A stretch of DNA of 64,000 nucleotides from Ditylenchus dipsaci (lineage: Eukaryota; Nematoda; Chromadorea; Rhabditida; Anguinidae). The stretch's first letter is position 1. The number at the start of each line of letters is the position of its first letter. Shown here one piece after another: positions 34,023 through 46,617 of this stretch. A program made the position numbers and the translations under genes. The notes beneath the pieces are model-generated. The model ran no database searches, was not told the DNA's origin, and saw nothing but the letters and a program-made list of their open reading frames with translations. The stretch spans positions 310,001 through 374,000 of the forward strand of contig SADC01001299.1 of NCBI GenBank assembly GCA_004194705.1. The letters run 5' to 3'.

Positions 34023-35392
34023 ATTTGACCCTACTTGAATATACCCCCCCCCCAAATCAACTTTTTTAAAAGTGTTTCCAAAGTTTGGAATCCAAACACA
34101 CTATATCGACCTAAAATGGCCTCAGAAGTTCAAAAAAAGACATTATTTTTAAGTTCTGGTCAATAAAAAATCGAGTTTTGGACACTTTTTAATTTTGAGT
34201 TTTTACCTATTTTATCATGTTTTGGTCACTGGAGCTGGGCAAAAATAGTCTCTAAATGCATTTTTATTCAAGAGTCTTACCAATCAAGCCCTTGCGCCCC
34301 CTTCGGGGCGCAGGGGGCTTGGTTGCTTGGGTTGAGATGCGCACACCCACATACCTTAGACGCAAATCACTCGAAAGTGGCTCTGGATGCATCAAAAAGC
34401 ATTCATACGAGAGTTTATTTATGCGGTAAGCCCCAGTTAACAAAACTATGTTCGACGTCTTTCTTTTTGTTAGAAATCGGCACCTTTTTGGTCCATTTCC
34501 ACCCAAATACAGACTTAAATCCCTTTAAAAATGGTCAAAATGAGAGATTTTGGGTGGTCCAAAACTCAGTTTTTTATTTACCAGAACTCAAAGATAATGC
34601 CTTTTTGAGCTTCTGAGGCGATTTTATGTATTTTATTTTATGAGATAGGGTGTTTGGGAACATTTTCACAGTGTTTCCAAACACCCTATATCGACCTAAA
34701 ATGGCCTCAGGAGTTCAAAAAAAACATTATTTTTGAGTTCTGGTCAATAAAAAACTGAGTTTTGGGACCACCCAAAATCTCTCATTTTGACCATTTTTAA
34801 AGGGATTTAAGTCTGTATTTGGGTGGAAATGGACCAAAAAGGTGCCGATTTCTAACAAAAAGGAAGATGTTGAACATAGTTTTGTTGACTGGGGCCTACC
34901 GCATAAATAAACTCTGGTATGCATACATGTTCATGCATCCAGAGTCACTTTCGAGTGATTTGCGTCTAAGGTATGTGTGTGTGCGCATCTCAACCCCAAG
35001 CCTTCAAGCAAGAATATGACTAGGGTCGTCGAGCCGAATCTCAACTCCAAGCAACCAAGCCCCCTGCGCCCCCGCAGGGGCCGCAGGGGGCTTGGTTGGT
35101 TAGAGATGCGAGCACTCACTTACCTTAGACATAATTCCGAGCCAGACTTTTGAATAAAAATGCATTTAGAGACTATTTTTGCCCAGCTCCAGTGACCAAA
35201 ACATGATAAAATAGGTAAAAAGTCAAAATTTAAAAGTGTCCAAAACTCGATTTTTTATTGACCAGAACTTAAAAATAATGTCTTTTTTGAACTTCTGAGG
35301 CCATTTTAGGTCGATATAAGGTGTTTGGAAACACTTTTAAAAAAAGTTGATTTGGGGGGGGGTATATTCAAGTATGGTCAAACTGTCTTATT
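34023..35392. mobile_element. Giant palindromic element (1.37 kb)
   Basis: Almost the whole segment folds on itself: outer ends TTTGACC...TTGAATATACCCCCC and GGGGGGTATATTCAA...GGTCAAA. Each arm holds an R-family unit (34264-34470 on minus, 34860-35165 on plus) and blocks such as TTTTTATTGACCAGAACTT. A short scar TAGGGTCGTCGAGCCGAA at 35015-35032 in one arm matches one end of the hAT MITE at 44702, so that arm once carried or lost such an insertion. Confidence 0.8.
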
Positions 35393-35548
35393 TTTCGCGG
35401 CTCGACACTTCCTCTTTTTTAAAAAACGTGTAATCTTCCGTGTGAGACCGACTTTTAAATATGACTATCATTCTTAAAATTGCTCAGTATGACTTTCTTT
35501 ACACGATAGGCTAAAAAAATTTAAGGTCAAAATTATGAGGTAGTTGTG

Positions 35549-35904
35549 CAGTTTCATTCCCAACTCTCAGAACAAGATCAGGCCGGATTGCACTAGAATA
35601 TTGAGCAGTGAAGGTAGTGGGTGTTTGCTAATTAGGTCGGGAGGTTAAAAGGCCTTGAAAGTGGTGCATGAAATACTTTCTTAGTTTATAGTTCCTTTCA
35701 CATCCCAATTATTACACCCAATTAGAGCCTCTTTTATTGGCAACAATCACATGGACTTGTTTTGCAGGTGAAATGGAAGTATGCACTTGCGATGGCAATC
35801 TTTGCAATTCCTCAACAAACAAATATTTTGAGCTTTTCAATGTGTGGTTTGCATTGACTATTGTGTATTTGACTCGAAAAATACAGTGTGAAATATTTTG
35901 GTAA
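35549..35904 (+). pseudogene. Partial second copy of the Ly6-like gene
   Basis: Matches the last two exons of the gene at 22105-23227: IPNSQNKIRPDCTR at 35549-35615 and exon 35768-35904 (EMEVCTCDGNLCN, hydrophobic tail, TAA). The VWRSC motif before the first match is lost and no upstream exons are present. The similarity continues beyond the stop to about 36090, so it came with a segmental duplication. Confidence 0.75.
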
Positions 35905-36234
35905 TAAATATTTGGTTTTATTATTAAAAATGTTGAAAACATAACTGGATTTTACATCTTTTTATTTTTTCGTTGTCAGGCATTAAACTGTTGGTTTGAT
36001 TAACCGCGCTCGGAGCGACACATCGCAAGTTCTTCTTGAAGAGTAGCAAGTTCTAAAAATATATTTCAGAAGTGCTAATACATAGGTATTCAGAAAGGTC
36101 TAAAAGATTATCAAAAAACTCACTCGGCAATAGTACACGACCTGTGACCAAAATATGCAAATGGGAATGGGTGGTATTTTTTCCACCCGACCAAATGAAG
36201 AAAAAATGATAGATTTTGAACAGGTTTTTACTTT

Positions 36235-36445
36235 CTGGGGCCTATCGCATATAGAAACTATGGTATGCATATGTTTTTATGCAACTAGAGTGATTTTCGA
36301 GTGATTTGTGTCTTAGGTATGTGTGTGTGCGGCCCCTTCGGGCCGCAGGGGGCTTGGTTGCTTAGAGATGCGCGCACAGACTTCTCTTAGACATAATTCC
36401 GAGCAAGGATCTTGACCAAAAAAGAGTTTAGAGAGTCTTGTTGCC
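36235..36445 (+). repeat. R-family hairpin repeat
   Basis: Another unit of the family with CTTAGGTATGTGTGTGTGCG, a compact GCCCCTTCGGGCCGC stem-loop core and GAGATGCGCGCAC. A run of 12 G follows at about 36487. Confidence 0.6.
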
Positions 36446-37069
36446 CAGCTCCAGCAAGAAAAATGTGATGAATCAGCCCAAAATTAGGGGGGGGGGGGGG
36501 TTTGACTATAAAAGTACCCATTTTTCTATTCCCACATTACGAGTAGCATACCATATTGTATTTTGTAGAAGCTAAAACTGTAATTTTTAACATAGATAAG
36601 ACATAATGATGAAAAGAGAAATTCGCGGGTAGAAAAGAATATTTGGCGTGTAGAAAAAAATATTATCCAATGGGAATAATAAGAACTGTTAAAAACAAGA
36701 CCCAGACATTCTTTTTATAAAAAAACAAAAGGAGGGTCATGGCATATTTTGGACACAGAAATTCTGATTCTTACACATGTTTAAAGATGTTTTCTAAGCA
36801 AAATAATTACCTTCTGCCATCTTAGCATTTTCATCAGCTCGTACTGAATAACAAAATATTATTACAAATTTATAATCATGTATGGTGCTTGCAAACACTT
36901 TAACTTTTTTCTGACTTTCGGCTAGTATCAAAGGCCAGAGGCTACTCCCGGGTACTGTGACTTTAATAAGGTGTCTCTGATTAACGTCGCTCTCTCTAAA
37001 TAACGTTCATCGAATAAGAAGATTACGAAAAAATTAAGCTTAAGTTTTTTTTCTGAAAATTGAAAAACC

Positions 37070-37710
37070 ATATTAGTAGTCTTGTACCACATTTTCGGAT
37101 ATTGTATGGAAAATGACATACCTTATTTGGCGCTAGGGGAAGGTCAGAGATAATGGTTACCGGAGGGGCGAATCCCCACCCACCAATCAGCAGATGCCAT
37201 CAATTGACCGGGGTGAAAATTTGAGTGTAAAAATTTGTGGACCCTCGCCGACCAATTAGCATATGCCCATCGGCTTACCTTGACCAGCTGCTCTTATTTG
37301 GCGCCAGGTCAAAGACAAAGAAGAGAGGGGGGAGGGGACAATGGGGGTGTCTTTTCACACATCGAAGTGATTCGGCATTTTAAAGCGTTTTGGACATTAA
37401 TCCTGACGATGGGGGTTCGATCCCGTGTGGGGGCATTACATATATTTGCTAAATTCGAACTGCGTTTTTTAGGTACAATAAATTTACAAATGTCAGCTGG
37501 TCGTGGTAAGCCAATTAGCATATGCTAATTGATTGGCGGGGGTCCGACAAATTTTCACACTCAAATTTTCCCCCCGGTCAAATGATGGGCATCTGCTGAT
37601 TGGTTGGCTAGGGATCCCCCCCCCTCCGGTAACCATTTACTATGACCTTCCTCTGGTGACAAATAAGGTATGTCATTTTCCCCTACAATGTCTGAAAATG
37701 TGGTACGAGA
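37070..37710. mobile_element. Palindromic element (about 640 bp)
   Basis: Arms pair over long distances: GTACCACATTTTCGGA / TCTGAAAATGTGGTAC at the outside, AATGACATACCTTATTTG / CAAATAAGGTATGTCATT, and the inner GGTTACCGGAGGGG / CCCCTCCGGTAACC. Single-strand loops contain copies of TTAGCATATGC. A pogo-like end (CAGTGGACTCTCTCAATAAC on minus) lies at 38041-38060. Confidence 0.75.
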
Positions 37711-40700
37711 CCACTCATATTCGAGTGGATTAAAACAATTAACTATAAAAAAAATTACATCAATCAAGTATAAAATCGACATATCTGTAAATTGGCGCAC
37801 ACACCTACTCTGTTGGTACCCCAGCACTCTGTCCAAAGAACATGTAAAGTTATATTATCTCCTGGTGTCCTTGCATGGTACCCTTACCCACTTTTACATT
37901 TTTACAAAAATGTAGACAAATTGACCTGTCGACCAATTGACCTAGAGCAACATATGGCTGCAATCTTCGAATTACGTCTAGTGAAAAAGCACTAGGCAAA
38001 AAGACTTTCTCAATAACGTCTCTTCACCGTCTATGCCTTCAGAGATGTTATTGAGAGAGTCCACTGCACCAAAAATTTAGTAGTTTCTGTCCCATGGTTT
38101 TTTTTCTGACTTACCGAAAACACCCGCCCTTCCTGAGTCAGATTTCGCGCCACCTTCAACTGTAGAATTTCTCGTATATTATACGAAAAATTGTACAGTT
38201 ATTAACCTTTGATTATCGATGGGCGAAATCTGATGCAAGGGGAGTAGAATGTTCATTTTAAGTCAATAATTAAAAAAAAATTATTTGGGTCCTTTATATA
38301 ACTTATCAAATCGGCCCATTTTTTTTAAACTTTTCCAAAAAAAACAATTCGGAAAATCTTGCTTATTATATACTTCAAAATGTAGATATTGCTTTTCCAT
38401 AATTTACACTAGCCTATCTTCTATCCTAGATGTATTTTTTGGAAAAGTGTAAAATGACTTTTTATGTCAAAAAGCTGACTTTGGGCTCAAAAATAATTTG
38501 CAACTTGAGAACATTAATGACCGACTGTTTATACGATTGCTCGATCATCATCAGTGCTAGTTGTGAGTATCTGTTAAGAAAAATAATACGCATGAAATAT
38601 TACATGTCTTCTATGTCCCAGATATTCTCTTTTAAGTCACCTAGTAAAAAATCCAACCTTTTTGGTCAAGTACACTCTGTCGTCTTAGACTGTCCACTTC
38701 TCGATTGCACCATTTGAGCTCTTGAATAAGTAAAATTATAATTCACTAAAAAATATTATGCAGCTAAGAAAGTTAATAATACCTTTCAAAATTCTGCTTG
38801 GTTTAAAAATTGTTTTACGCTTTGTGAGTTTTTGCGAAAATGTCAGAAACGATGAGTAGAAAGCTGATTTTCTGATTGCTAATCAATGACGCAAATTTTT
38901 CGTAGTCTCAGATTGATAGCATAGAACAGGATTTTCGGTCAATGCAATTGCAAAAAATAAATTTCATGTTGCAAAAAATTTGGATTTGAGGTAGTGAAAA
39001 ATAAATTTGAGGGGGAATTTACAGGGTGATCCAAATTTTTCCGACTATATCTTTTGGCTATAAATTTTCAAATTTGGTGTTTTCTGCCAAGAATTTTTCA
39101 TCCGATAGAAGTGAGGCGGATAATTTGTTCAGCAAATAATTGGACTCTTTCTTTTGTACAAAATCCGATTTTTGGTGAATTTTTAAACATTCGCTTTATC
39201 TTTTAGAAATCCCGGACTTTGGCCAATTTATCATCATTTTATTAGGATCCAGCAAGGTTTTGAATAAACCGTGGGTTATGGTTCACCATTAGGGTTGTCG
39301 AGTACTAGGGAATTTTGAGTACTCGACTCGAAATGATACTCGAAATTCGAAACTTTCGAGTACTTGATACTCGGAATTTTGGAATTTTGAATAAATTTGA
39401 AATTTTCGAGAACGTTTTGAGTTCTTGACACGAAAACTTGATGAAATTGCCGCTTTTACATTGTACTATTAAGTTGGTGCATAGTTAACGTCGTTTTTTT
39501 TAAACTAATGTTTAAGCATCAAAATTATTTCGAAAAATTGTTCTCAATACAACATTGTGTAGCTCTGTTATTCCTCTTCAAAATGTGTTATCGGTATTTT
39601 TGGATTATTTGAAAAAAGTCGACATTTGGGTCAAACATTAGTGAAGACATCATGGATAGTTGAATCGTATTTCATCACTTTAACTGTCAAATTTACATTA
39701 TACCGAAAATCCGAAAAACTTGGATTTGGTCATTTTTAAAAGAAATTGACTTTTGAAAATTGCATATCTCCACAACCAAAATTTTAAAAATTATTCTGTA
39801 AAATATTTATTGTAGCTCTTGAACTGAGCTACAAGACAGCACTAAGAGGTTTATAACATCTACGCATATTAGGCTTGCCTAATATGCTTTAAATAAACAA
39901 TTAAAACTTTAATTATTTATTCAATCAATATCTCTGGGTGAGTCACGGGTCCCTGCTAATCTCTTAGTCATGTTTTCCAGCCACCAGCTTCCAGTAGCAA
40001 GGCAGGGCGGGGCTAGAACCTGTACAGGCCACCCGGCTAGACGGTCGACTAGATAGTGTGGTGGATCGTGCTAATGTGGGCGGCCCCAGAAGCTAAGTCA
40101 GAGAATCGGTAGAGAGCACCTAGATCGAGGAGAGCCATCATCCTGCGAGCAGTAAAAAGCCGTGGATTCCCCCCTCAAAATTCATTCTGGCCAGCCGGCA
40201 TGGGGAGTAGAGCTGCTAGCTCTCTAGATTTTTATTTATTTATTTATATTTTCGTGTGAAGTTTTCTAAGTCCAATTGACTGAAGAATATCTCAGCTTAC
40301 TAGACCCTTGCTAGTTGTTCCGTTTTCTGGACATAGCCATTTTTTCTAGATTTATGACTAGATTTTATTTCTTTTTTATTAAATTTTAGCTTAGAAACTC
40401 GAAAACTTGTTAACCTTATCTAGTTACTTGTCCTCCCATTCCAGTACTAGTTCTCGTGAAATTTGGTTGTTAATCTGCTTTTTGCAATAATGTACTCGTG
40501 CTTGTATTTATTTTTTGATTGTATTGCTGTTATACAGCGGTTTAATTACCCAAGTTTGAGGCTCTTGTCAATAAAATTTGGACGTTTTCACCTACTCCCC
40601 ACCCCCAGTAATAATCCAGTGTCCTATACACTGAGGCCCCGTTGAAACAAACGGATCAAGGCTCGTCGTCGTCGTCGGTACAATAGTATATTAGGATTTG

Positions 40701-41874
40701 GATATTATCCACCTTATTGTGGATCAAGTAACTAGTTCTTCCTGTGCAAGAACTTGGGCCCAGCACACTACAATCCACTGCGCACGTGTGCAATTACAAT
40801 TAGTAGGTGGAGAAAAACCTCTATTGTTTACTGGTTGCTCAAACGCTGAATCCTCAATTGAAAATTGGACAGTTAAAGTGATGAGAATACGTATCAACAA
40901 TCATGATGTCATCACTAATGTTTGGACCCAAATGTCGACTTTTTTCAAATAAACCAAACAATACCGATAACACACTTTGAAGAGGAATAACAGAGCTACA
41001 CAATTGTGCATTGAGAACAATTTTTCGAAATAATTTTGATGCTTAAACATTAGTTAAAAAAACGACGTTAATTATGCACCAACCTAATACTTATTCAAAT
41101 TCATTCAAAGAAACTTCGTTTTATAAAAATCTACGTGTCTTATTTTTATCTTAGCAAAATGCAAGCGATGTCTGGAAGCACTTCAACAAGTCTTGCATCA
41201 AGCAGTATGGGAATGTGGAGATGAAGTCAGCCTCGGAAAAGGCGGAACAACAACTTGCGCTAATCACTTGAAGTCGGTCAAGCATATAGAAGCAATGAAA
41301 GACAAAAATTGTGATCCGAGTGGGCTGAAGAAGGCCAGAACGGAATCAGAGCTACTCTCTTCAGGTAAGTGCTAATGTCTGTGTGTGATTTTTTATTTTT
41401 TATCTTTCTTAGTCCTGGATATTCGAACCAGCGCAGCAAAGATCTCGTGAGCGATGTGACCGACTTTATCGTGGAATCGAATCTTCCCTTCTCAATCGCA
41501 GAGTCCCCTTTTCTTCATCGCCTTATTAACAACAACTATGGACTGGCAAAAGTGCTGCTCTGCTGTTAAACTGATTACACATGTTTTATATGATGAGGAC
41601 CATTCACTTCTATGGTTATATGAATTTGTCAAATTACTAAATGCTTTCTTTTGGCGCATACACTTCGCATAACTGGCGCTTACCTCACTGAAACATTCAA
41701 ATTCCGGTCGAAAGTTCTTGCAGTCGAATCTTTTCAAGAGAAACCGACTGGGGAGAATATTGCTAACAAGATAAATTCCATAGTGACAGCCCTAAAGATA
41801 GATAAAGTCAACATAGCGGCAGCAACTCGTGATGGAGCTCCAAACCTGGCTGGTTCCAAAGATACCGTATTTCC

Positions 41875-42114
41875 TGTAATAAGGCGGCACCCTCTAATAA
41901 GGCGGCACCCCAACTTCGAGGGTCTATATCTCGAAGCAGAGTAAATATTTTGGTTATCTCTTTGATGCGTTTTCTTAACTCTCACGAGCTCTACCGATCC
42001 TAATTTTTAGATTTTGGTTGAGCACCCAAAAATCTCGAGATTGAATTCGAATTTTTCGGATTTTCAGGGGTTTGAAAAATAAGGCGGCATGCCGCCTTAT
42101 TACAGGAAATACGG
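41875..42114. mobile_element. CCGTA-family MITE inside the hAT transposase
   Basis: Termini CCGTATTTCCTGTAATAAGG and the inverted partner, with TA at 41873-41874 and 42115-42116. It interrupts the transposase between the NLAGSKD block and the next exon, so it is younger than the hAT copy. Confidence 0.88.
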
Positions 42115-43929
42115 TAGTGGTTGTTCTAAAGCAAACATTCAGCGGCAAAACATTTGAACATTGTTCATTTACTTTAGTTTCCATTGTTTCTGTCATGTGC
42201 TACATCTGGTCGTTTGGGATGGAATCGACAAGACATCGATTGTTGCAGCGGTGGTGGACAAAGCCAAAAAGAATGGAATTGGCTTTCACCACACGCCATC
42301 ATCATTGGCAGCATTCCGTGAGTTGCAAGGCTCTAAATCAACCACGCTTAAGCTGGTATTTACATGGATCATTATTGGCTCGCAGCGTTTATGCGCATAT
42401 TTTAGGAAAATAAGACAAGGTGGAATTCAACTTTGGAAATGTTTGGTTCTGTCCTTCACCATAGTGACCGCGCGGTCTCCGGCCCGGACCGTCTTGCGTC
42501 CCGTCCGGCCAGGGCTACCGAAGAGACGGCGAACTGATGAGTAAAATTTATTGAGTATTGTATTATTCATGACAACCAAATTTATTTTTTAAAAATTAGT
42601 TATTTACATAAATGAGGTATAATTGTTGGTTTGAGGTATAAATTGAAGTATGAAATTATATAACTAAGCAACTAAAATAATAAAAACCTACAAAGTGCTT
42701 AGTTTTCAAATTTTTGTTGGTGTTGGAATAAAAGAGGACCTTCTCGAAGCTCGCTCACTTTTATCTTACAATTCTAGCTATATAGATTGGGTTATTTTCA
42801 AAAATTGAACAGTTGCAGATTTTTTAAATCAAAATCATTAATCAAAAAACTAATAAATAACATTCTTTGTGTCAAGTCCGTTCTATCATATGCAGGCCGT
42901 CTTCTACCCGTTTTGGACGGCCGTCAGACGGCCGGTGGTCCGAAAAAAAATCTGGACGGACGGCCAAAGGCCAGCCGAATTTTTTTTATAGGAAGGTATG
43001 GTGGACGGCCGGCAAAAAAAAACAGGGCGGGATGGCAGACAAACAGTGAAAAGTATGAAAAATTAGGACGGCCGGCGCCTTGGTGAAAAAATAAGCCGGC
43101 CGGTCGGACGGCCGGCCGAAAACACACGGACGGCGGACGGGACGCCATCCACTTTTGAAAAAATGTGGTCACTATGTCCTTACCACAAGCTGAACCTTCT
43201 TAAACAGGCTGAACAGTATCCTGCATGCAAAATATCTAAGCACATAAAGAGTCTGTCAGCAGCTGACTTTGATGAAATCGGGATTTAATTCAAGTTCTTC
43301 AACCATTTAATGATTGCACAAAAACGGTTCGTTAATATTTTATGGATGATTGTGAAAATTTAAGAGCAATAATTAATTTAGGCGTCTTATCATAATGCTC
43401 CACTGTCCTGCTATCCGTTTTTCGTACGAAAGCTATCCGAGCACTTGGAGAATTATCACAGTGAATTCGCGGTCAATTTAAATGACAGTTTTGGTGTTCG
43501 AACTGGGGAGATGCTCAATCAATCTGAAGTCGGTTATGCCGCCTTCTTTGATCCGAGATTTCGCTACAAGTAAATTTTTGGTTTCATTTTTCTTTTGTTT
43601 TGCTTTTTTTTTTATTTTCATTACAGAACATATGTCACGACAAAGCCCACGTGGGAGTTTGGCAAAAAAGAACTGATCAAAAACCTCGCAAAATACCAGC
43701 CTCATCATGCAGCAATGAATCATCAAGTCAATATTACTCAGTCAAGTGGTGGATTGTGGTAGGAAAAAGACGAAGAATATGTGCAGACCGTCTCGGAAGA
43801 AGATTGTCTTTTGAAGGTACGCATAGTATTTATGACTTGTGTAAATGATTATTATAGGAAAAAATTGACCGATATTTGAGTGAAAAAAGGCTGTCGTTGT
43901 CAAAAAACTAATAGAGTTTTTACGGCAAA

Positions 43930-45116
43930 TTTACATTTACACCTTCACGATACGAATGTAAATGTAAATGAAAATTTTGAACTTTTTGCTGTAATTATGA
44001 AATCTTCGAATTTTTCGACAAATATTTATTACTAGTTATTAGTATTGAAGAAAGTCAATATTTGTTGAAAAAAGCATACAAATAGTAATAAGAGTGAATC
44101 AGTAGAAAAAATTCGGCGCTACTGTAATATACACCCCCCCCCTCAAAAAAACGCAACTGTAATATACCATACCCCCCCCCCCCAAATCGACTTTTTAGGA
44201 ATGGTCAAAAACTATTTGTATACAATAATTTCGCCATAAAAGGGCCAAATAAGCAATTTAAATAAGATCACGGGCTGTATTAGGAGGGGAAGGGAATAAT
44301 ACAGGGGCCACTTCTCGAGATGGTTGGTATCCTAAGAGTATTAATTTTCTGAGCGTTTAAGGGCGCTTACAAACCCGGGAACTTGTGGTGCAGGCAAAAG
44401 TATAAACACTTTCTATGGAGCAAACCGATCAAAAAAAAGGGTGGACAACGCGGGTTTGAACCTACGTCTAGCACTTTTTGAGTGCTAGGCTAAATTTATG
44501 GCCAGCCTTGTAGAGCGAGGGAAAAGGCTCTTTGGTGAAAAAATAAAGATGTTGAACATAGTTAAGAATACTGGCTCCTAGCATATAAATAACTCTGGTA
44601 TGCATGTTTTTTCATGCATCCAGAGTCGCTTTCGAGGGATTTGTGTCTACGGTATGTGGATGTGCGCATCTCAACACCAAGCCACCAAGCAAGAATATGA
44701 CTAGGGTTGTCGAGCCGAAGGCTTGTAATCGAACTTTCGGGTCGAAAGTTCGATTTTTTTTGAGCTTCGAACTTCGAGCCGAGCCGAAGGCTCGAAACTT
44801 TCGAGCTTCTAACTTCGAGCCGAAGGCTCGAAAAAATTCGACGGCTCAGAGACACTTATTACGCGGTAGCTTCGCTTCCGCGTATAATTTTTTTTCGAGC
44901 TTTCGGATCGAAAGTTCGATTTTTTTCGAACTTCGAGCTTCGAACTTCCGAGCCGAGCCGAAGACTCGAAAATTTCGAAGGCTCGACAACCCTATATATG
45001 ACAGTAGGTCCGATTTTAAGGGGGGGGGGCGGTGGGAGATGATATGACAGTAGCGTCAAAAATTCATTAAGATTTACATTCGTATCGTGAAGGGGTGAGT
45101 GTAAATGTTAATGTAA
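43930..45116. mobile_element. Nested element with inverted ends inside the hAT copy
   Basis: ACACCTTCACGATACGAATG at 43940 is inverted at 45077-45096 (CATTCGTATCGTGAAGG), next to AAATGTAAATG-type runs on both sides. A second inner pair (GGCGCTACTGT at 44112, ACAGTAGCGTC at 45047) with C and G runs lies inside. The interior contains a partial R unit, a hAT MITE and a tRNA-like T-arm on the minus strand at 44454-44467 (GTAGGTTCAAACCC). Confidence 0.55.
44702..44994. mobile_element. hAT MITE related to the 6.2-kb element
   Basis: Ends TAGGGTTGTCGAGCC and GGCTCGACAACCCTA are perfect inverted repeats sharing TAGGGTTGTCGAG with the large hAT. Flanks AATATGAC (44694-44701) and TATATGAC (44995-45002) match at seven of eight positions. 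The body is made of alternating CGAAC/GTTCG and GAGCCGAAGGCTCG blocks. It is probably mobilised by the same transposase family. Confidence 0.85.
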
Positions 45117-45990
45117 GTGTAAATGCAAGGACGTCTTCACGTTGCAAATATCATTTACATTTACACTCACGTCTTGAATGAGCCATAATTCCTTGAGGTC
45201 GCGCTCAAGAAAGACGACAGCTGCTAACCTTTTAACAATCAGAGCGGATTTGGCTGATCGAATCCTGAAAAAAGCGAGCCAAGAGAATGCCTTTGAGCCG
45301 GAAGAAATAGTCGAAATTTTATTGGAAGAAGATTGTTGAATGGTTTTGTTCAAAGTGTTAAATAGTTGTCCAAAATTGTTTTCGATAAAGATATTTGTGT
45401 GTACTGATGTTTTCTAATACTCGACTCGATACTCGAAACTTGAAAAAAGTCGAATATTACTCGAAATTACTCGATTTCGAGCACTCGACTCGTCAACCCT
45501 ATTCACCATGTTTAAATTGAATAAGCAATACAAGCTTTTGTACTTACTTTCATCACAAAATCGGCCACCTATTGCCGAAGTGAACTGGATGATGGTGGTG
45601 CAGAAAAGTACTAGAGCAAACAGCCCAAAAGCACACTTAGATTTAAAAAACATCACTTTTGTTTGACAATGTGATACAATAAACACAATAGTTAACCACA
45701 AAAGCATTTTATATTGGGGCAATGGGAAAAAAGATTGACTAGAATACTAATTTTTACTCGGCTATTTTTGCTTTGATTTTCACAAAAGCATATTTCATGA
45801 TGGCAAAAAGACGAAAATACGTTGACAGGAATACTAATTTTTCGGCTTCTCAAAAAAGAAAAAAACGAATTTTTAGCGTTTTTTTGAAATTCCAATCATT
45901 TTGTCTGCACACGTAATTTCGAATAATTTTTACGAAATCGTCGAAAAACATGTGGAAGAAAAATCAGGTTGTCGGAAAGCTCCAGCAGAA

Positions 45991-46281
45991 ACTCTGCTGG
46001 GGCAGGGCCAATTCGTATTCGCAAAAGTCGTATTTGACAAAACTCGTATTCGCATAATTCAAAGTTGTGCTTTTGGCGTTGTTTTTTGGCCTACTTTTGC
46101 AGTTCACTCTTTGGTAAGTTACCACTCATTTTGCAGCTTAGGCTTACTGGCTACAAAATAAGTGGTAAAATACCAAAGAGTGAACTGCAAAAGTGGGCCA
46201 AAAAAACAACGCCAAAAACACAACTTTGAATTCTACGAATACGAGTTTTGCGAATACGAATTGGCCCTGCCACAGCAGAGT
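45991..46281. mobile_element. Fold-back MITE (about 290 bp)
   Basis: Arms ACTCTGCTGGGGCAGGGCC and GGCCCTGCC.CAGCAGAGT pair, as do AATTCGTATTCGCAAAA and its partner, and CCAAAGAGTGAACTGCAAAA in the inner part. No coding sequence or certain target duplication. Confidence 0.75.
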
Positions 46282-46617
46282 ATTCAAAGGGTGGCATTAT
46301 ATAACGGTGTCCAAAATAATTTTTTCTTAAAAAACCACTGCAATTTTTTGTTTTTTAGGTTTCTTAGTGAAATTTAATTAAAAAATTAGAATGAAATTTT
46401 ATTTCTAAAGACCAACAAAAATTCTGTTATAGTTTTTATAAGAATAAATATCTTGGAACCCGTGAGATAGTGCCAGCCACTTTGGTGTCTTTCAAGACTT
46501 TTCCGGCAACTTGATACTGCTCCTGAATGTTTGCGATAATCCTAATTGCTTTAAAGTTGCATTTAAATAATTATAATAAGTAATAATTTTATTTCTTTTT
46601 TCAAAAGCTAAAATGTA

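Larger units (their letters stand above)
41155..45343 (+). pseudogene. hAT transposase with BED zinc finger, decayed
   Basis: Pieces in order: BED-finger exon 41155-41364 (SDVWKHF, then GKGGTTTCANHLKSVKH with a frame change between); DVTDFIVESNLPFSIAE at about 41450; FKFRSKVLAVESF at about 41700; CFCHVLHLVVW at about 42190; a 48-bp intron 42356-42403; TRWNSTLEMF at about 42411; SAADFDEIG at about 43258; AAFFDPRF at about 43540; an exon from 43627 to 43818; and a tail TTAANLLTIRADL at about 45213 with TGA near 45340. These are the known hAT blocks, the RW motif and the C-terminal dimerisation part included. Frame changes and nested insertions make it inactive as read. Confidence 0.85.
39290..45501. 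mobile_element. 6.2-kb hAT transposon with 8-bp target duplication
   Basis: The left end is TAGGGTTGTCGAGTAC; the right end is the inverted TAGGGTTGACGAGTCG. Flanks TTCACCAT at 39282-39289 and 45502-45509 are a perfect 8-bp duplication. The subterminal regions are full of CGAGTA motifs, the arrangement hAT transposases bind. It holds a spliced, decayed hAT transposase (41155-45343) and nested younger elements. It sits in intron 1 of copy B, in contrast to the uninterrupted paralogue C. Confidence 0.92.
36811..45653 (-). pseudogene. Copy B of the signal-peptide gene: first two exons
   Basis: Exon 1 (45548-45653) encodes MFFKSKCAFGLFALVLFC and the rest of a signal peptide ending in GGRFCDE, with donor GTAAGT in phase 1. 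Exon 2 (36811-36843) gives RADENAKMAE in the same phase with a good donor. As in copy A, no further exon is found downstream. The intron is split by the 6.2-kb hAT element at 39290-45501 and by a palindrome at 37070-37710. Confidence 0.5.

Noticed and set aside
42890..43165. Open frames rich in Arg/Pro/Gly within the hAT element
   Set aside because: The GC-rich block is made of repeated ACGGCCGG-like units and reads open in several frames; it is repeat sequence, not a gene.
46430..46560. Minus-strand stretch reading ANIQEQYQVAGKVLKDTKVAG
   Set aside because: Looks coding-like and ends at a stop, but is too short and matches no family I can name; no neighbouring exon confirms it.
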